DNA from: Acidobacteriaceae bacterium
Lineage (GTDB): Bacteria > Acidobacteriota > Terriglobia > Terriglobales > Acidobacteriaceae
NCBI GenBank assembly: GCA_030038195.1
Contig: JASHPJ010000070.1
Location: 52,405 to 116,404, forward strand
Direction: 5' to 3'
Length of the DNA stretch: 64,000 nt
Shown here: piece by piece, positions 61,688 to 64,000 of the stretch
Position numbering within the stretch: position 1 is the first letter of the stretch
How the letters are laid out: every line of letters begins with the position of its first letter
Made by a program: the position numbers and the translations under genes
Notes under the pieces: generated by a model
The model's input: the letters and a program-made list of their open reading frames with translations, nothing else
Told to the model about the DNA's origin: nothing
Database searches by the model: none

Positions 61688-62413
61688 ATGAAACTCTGCA
61701 CATCGCGTTTCGGCCGGATACTTTTGCTGCGCCCGTTCCTCCTCTCGGCGCCCGCGCTGTTTCTCATCTTGCTTGCTGGTGCCATGCCCCTGGTGGCGCA
61801 GGCTATCTCCCAACCGGAGGAAATCGAGTGGACCTGGGAGGTGAGGCCGCTGCATCCAGACCCGAAACTGCCGAATGTGCTGCTGCTGGGCGACTCCATC
61901 ACGCGGAATTATTTTCCGCAGGTGACCAGGGACCTGAAGGAAGTGGCCAATGTCTACCTGCTGGCGGCTTCCACGTGCGTCGGCGACCCGCGGCTCCCCA
62001 ATCAGATTACGGAGTTTGCGGCGATGGAGAACGTTCGGTTCCGCGTCGTTCACTTCAACAATGGAATGCACGGCTGGGCTTACACGGAAGCGCAGTACCG
62101 GGATGCGTTTCCTGACTATCTTCGCTCCCTGCGCCAGACCTTCGGCAGCGAGACGGCCCTTGTCTGGGCAACAACGACGCCGGTGCGGGCCGACGCCACA
62201 GGCGGCGCCACAAACGCGCGCGTGGATGCCCGCAATGCCATTGCCAATGCGCTGGTAAAGGCGCTGCATATCGAGATCGACGACCAGCACGCGCTGATGC
62301 TGAAACACCAGGACCTGCACCAGGACTCCGTTCATTTCAACGCCGAGGGGTCTGCGCTGCAGGGAGATCAGGCAGCGCAATCCATTCGTGCCGCGCTCGC
62401 GCCGACGCGTTAA
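61688..62413 (+). CDS. Secreted SGNH/GDSL hydrolase
   Basis: 241 residues from ATG 61688 (GGAG 8 nt upstream). The signal peptide has a long hydrophobic core (LFLILLAGAMPLVAQA). Block I LLLGDSITRNYF holds the nucleophile Ser, block III has HFNNGMHGW (Asn), and block V DSVHFNAEG gives Asp and His. Such enzymes are esterases, often removing acetyl groups from carbohydrates. Its place behind the fucose genes fits glycan deacetylation. Confidence 0.88.
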   Translation: MKLCTSRFGRILLLRPFLLSAPALFLILLAGAMPLVAQAISQPEEIEWTWEVRPLHPDPKLPNVLLLGDSITRNYFPQVTRDLKEVANVYLLAASTCVGDPRLPNQITEFAAMENVRFRVVHFNNGMHGWAYTEAQYRDAFPDYLRSLRQTFGSETALVWATTTPVRADATGGATNARVDARNAIANALVKALHIEIDDQHALMLKHQDLHQDSVHFNAEGSALQGDQAAQSIRAALAPTR

Positions 62414-62808
62414 GAAAGCTCTGAATAAGCCATGTTTTGAATGGGCAAAGCCTGAAGAGCTTGCTGAAAAATATTTCCCAGCAGGCACGAAGTTGTCCAG
62501 TCGAGACTTGCTTTGTAACAGGGCACGACTTCAGTAGGGACGAAAACGCGCAACAAAATTATGATATAGGAGGGCTTTATGGATTCCTGCATAAGTAATA
62601 TCCTTGTCATCCTGAGCGGAGCCCGCCGCGGCGGGCGAAGTCGAAGGATCTGCGGTTGTCTTTCTTCTTTGCTGACAAGACATTTATTTTGCAGCTTTCA
62701 ATAGCCGCCGCGGGATATTTCAGTCGCCATATCGACTTTTTCAGCAAGCTCTTCAAGCCCGCCCTTGCGCATAGTCGAACTCGTTCCTGCGCGCGTTTCG
62801 CTCGGATA
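62414..62808. other. Repeat-rich intergenic region
   Basis: 395 nt. It has AAGAGCTTGCTGAAAAA (also at about 34459), a GGGCACGACTTCAGTAGGG REP-like piece, and a short TGTCATCCTGAGCGGAG...GTCGAAGGATCTGCGG copy at 62607-62660. No gene is supported. Confidence 0.6.
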
Positions 62809-63999
62809 TCAATCGAGCTTCGGGTGCAGCTTTTCGAATCCCGTTGCCTGCTGATACGCGCCGGCAAAGGCCACCAGCTTCGCCTCCTGGTAGTGCCCGG
62901 CCAGAAACGTCAATGAAACCGGCGTTCCCGGCCCGCCAATGTTGTCGTGGTCGCCGTCGTCGATCGCAGGTGGCTTGGGCGCATCATCGCCGCGCAGTCC
63001 ATTGGGCAAAATCAGCGCCGGATGCCCGGTAAGATTGGTGGCCATCAACTGCGCATCGGTGGAAGGCGTCACAACGATGTCCACCTGCTCGAAGAGCGCG
63101 GAAACCTGCCGCACTGCCAGCGTGCGCGCGCGGTTGGCCTGGATGTACTCAACCGCCGGATACAGCCGCGCGATGCGAAAAGCGTTGGGCCAGTCTTCGG
63201 GCCCCTGCTCGGTGAGCAGCCGGTCGCGGCCGGAGCGCGTCAGGTCATCAAACGCGGCCGCAGCCTCCGCAGTCAGCAGCGGAACCATCGCGTCCCAGGG
63301 CAGCTTGGGCAGCTCTACCGGGATCAGGTTCACGCCCATGGCGCGTAGTTTGTCCAGCGCGGCCAGGTTGTAGCGCCGGTCATATGCGCGCCGTGTCCGG
63401 TCTGCCTCTGCCTGCGCATTGCGCTCCTCGCGTTTCTTTTTCTCTTCCTGGGACTCGCCTGCTTTCGCCGCTTCCAGCTTGAGCGGCGGCAACGGATCGA
63501 ACTCGCTCTTGAGATAGCCGATGCACAGCGTGCGCCAGTCGAGGCTTGAGTCTGGCTCGTACCGGATCGGCGCCGCCGAGAGGTCCTTGCCATCCGGCCC
63601 GCTGATCGCGGCCAGAATCAGCGCGCAGTCCGCGACGCACCGCGCAATCGGACCCAGCTTGTCCATCGTCCAGCTCAGCGCCATCGCGCCGGTGCGTGGC
63701 ACAAGTCCGAAAGTCGGCCGCAGCCCCGTCGTTCCGCATCGCGTGGAAGGAGAAGAGATGGAGCCGAGCGTTTCCGAGCCAAGCGCAAATCCCACGCATC
63801 CTGCAGCTACCGCGCTCGCTGAGCCGGCCGATGAACCGCTCGATCCCTGCGCCGGATTCCACGGGTTGCGCGTCCGCCCGCCGAACCACTTATCACCCAT
63901 GGCCAGCGCGCCCAGCGCCAGCTTGGCCACCAGCACCGCGCCGGTTGCGTCCAGCCGCTCCACCACCGTCGCGTCTTCATCGAACCTCTGATGCTCAAA
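62809..63999 (-). CDS. Amidase-signature family enzyme (5' end outside window)
   Basis: The frame is open to the window edge (FEHQRFDEDATVVERLDA), so only the C-terminal about 396 residues are present. The amidase signature is clear: KWFGGRTRNPWNPAQGSSGS then SAGSASAVAAG, with the cis-Ser and nucleophile Ser of the Ser-cisSer-Lys triad; the Lys lies outside. LGSETLGSISSPSTRCG and GLRPTFGLVPRTGAMALSW follow. A Lys/Glu-rich insert (about 165-185 of the visible part) is unusual. The substrate is unknown. Confidence 0.92.
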   Translation of the reverse strand, partial: FEHQRFDEDATVVERLDATGAVLVAKLALGALAMGDKWFGGRTRNPWNPAQGSSGSSAGSASAVAAGCVGFALGSETLGSISSPSTRCGTTGLRPTFGLVPRTGAMALSWTMDKLGPIARCVADCALILAAISGPDGKDLSAAPIRYEPDSSLDWRTLCIGYLKSEFDPLPPLKLEAAKAGESQEEKKKREERNAQAEADRTRRAYDRRYNLAALDKLRAMGVNLIPVELPKLPWDAMVPLLTAEAAAAFDDLTRSGRDRLLTEQGPEDWPNAFRIARLYPAVEYIQANRARTLAVRQVSALFEQVDIVVTPSTDAQLMATNLTGHPALILPNGLRGDDAPKPPAIDDGDHDNIGGPGTPVSLTFLAGHYQEAKLVAFAGAYQQATGFEKLHPKLD

Positions 64000-64000
64000 C

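Noticed and set aside
62607..62867. 86-residue minus-strand frame between SGNH hydrolase and amidase
   Set aside because: Its last part is encoded by the TGTCATCCTGAG repeat; no start context or family.

Overview
The window looks like a chromosomal segment of a Gram-negative, GC-rich soil bacterium of the Acidobacteriota, probably an Acidobacteriaceae-like genus. This is inferred from the content, not from any marker gene: giant secreted Ig-like/NHL repeat proteins with YSGD-type repeats, Tat-exported oxidoreductases and glycosidases, a CIO-type cytochrome bd oxidase, paired MacB-like permeases, and many small palindromic intergenic repeats. No plasmid or phage backbone is present. One tRNA (Arg-CCG) is seen; there is no rRNA and no CRISPR array.

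Layout. 1-4.9 kb: the 3' end of an Ig-like surface protein, an outer-membrane barrel, a truncated secreted protein, a LolA-like secreted protein and a decayed IS481 element. 4.95-8.1 kb: HNH nuclease and comF in one operon, two small membrane proteins (one broken at a G7 run) and a tandem universal stress protein. 8.4-12.65 kb: cydAB, divergent from protoporphyrinogen oxidase, with a perfect TGTGA-N6-TCACA site between them. 12.8-19.1 kb: aromatic amino acid block trpC-trpF-trpB-trpA, chorismate mutase-DAHP synthase, prephenate dehydrogenase. 19.2-23.1 kb: APC permease, MarR regulator with a clear operator facing a frameshifted methyltransferase, and a PIN-like protein overlapping an unusual partner gene. 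23.7-32.3 kb: an 881-890-residue exported orphan protein, an outer-membrane barrel and a 1,697-residue NHL/Ig-like protein. 32.9-42.8 kb: tRNA-Arg, sugar isomerase-like and Gfo/Idh/MocA proteins, dut, two FtsX/MacB permeases, a LacI regulator, and a sodium:solute symporter with a small membrane partner. 43.2-54.2 kb: an internally deleted IS5-family element, S9 peptidase, vapBC, recX-alaS-mutY, M28 peptidase, a zinc-ribbon protein and OsmC. 54.4-64 kb: a deoxysugar locus (GntR-FCD regulator, GH38-like protein, GH29 alpha-L-fucosidase, L-fuconate dehydratase, a broken RhaT-like transporter), an SGNH hydrolase and a partial amidase.

How the genes fit together: the aromatic block supplies the shared pathway entry (DAHP synthase), the Tyr/Phe branch (chorismate mutase, prephenate dehydrogenase) and the last four Trp steps. 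The fucose locus can release fucose from glycans (GH29) and dehydrate L-fuconate, but its transporter is truncated. The cyd/usp CRP-FNR-type sites suggest shared control by oxygen or redox state.

The most unusual content is non-coding. There are at least five dispersed small-repeat families: a 116-118 bp palindrome with TA flanks; a GGGTGCCCC...GGGAARCCAC frame around a changing palindrome, one copy of which sits in frame inside a peptidase signal peptide; 9-bp GCGGRGTTA tandem repeats, one array inside alaS; GGGAATA heptamers directly behind stop codons; and TGTCATCCTGAG elements. No single locus in the window can be claimed as a proven new defence or biosynthetic system. The degenerate PIN pair and the altered GH38 are the best protein-level candidates.
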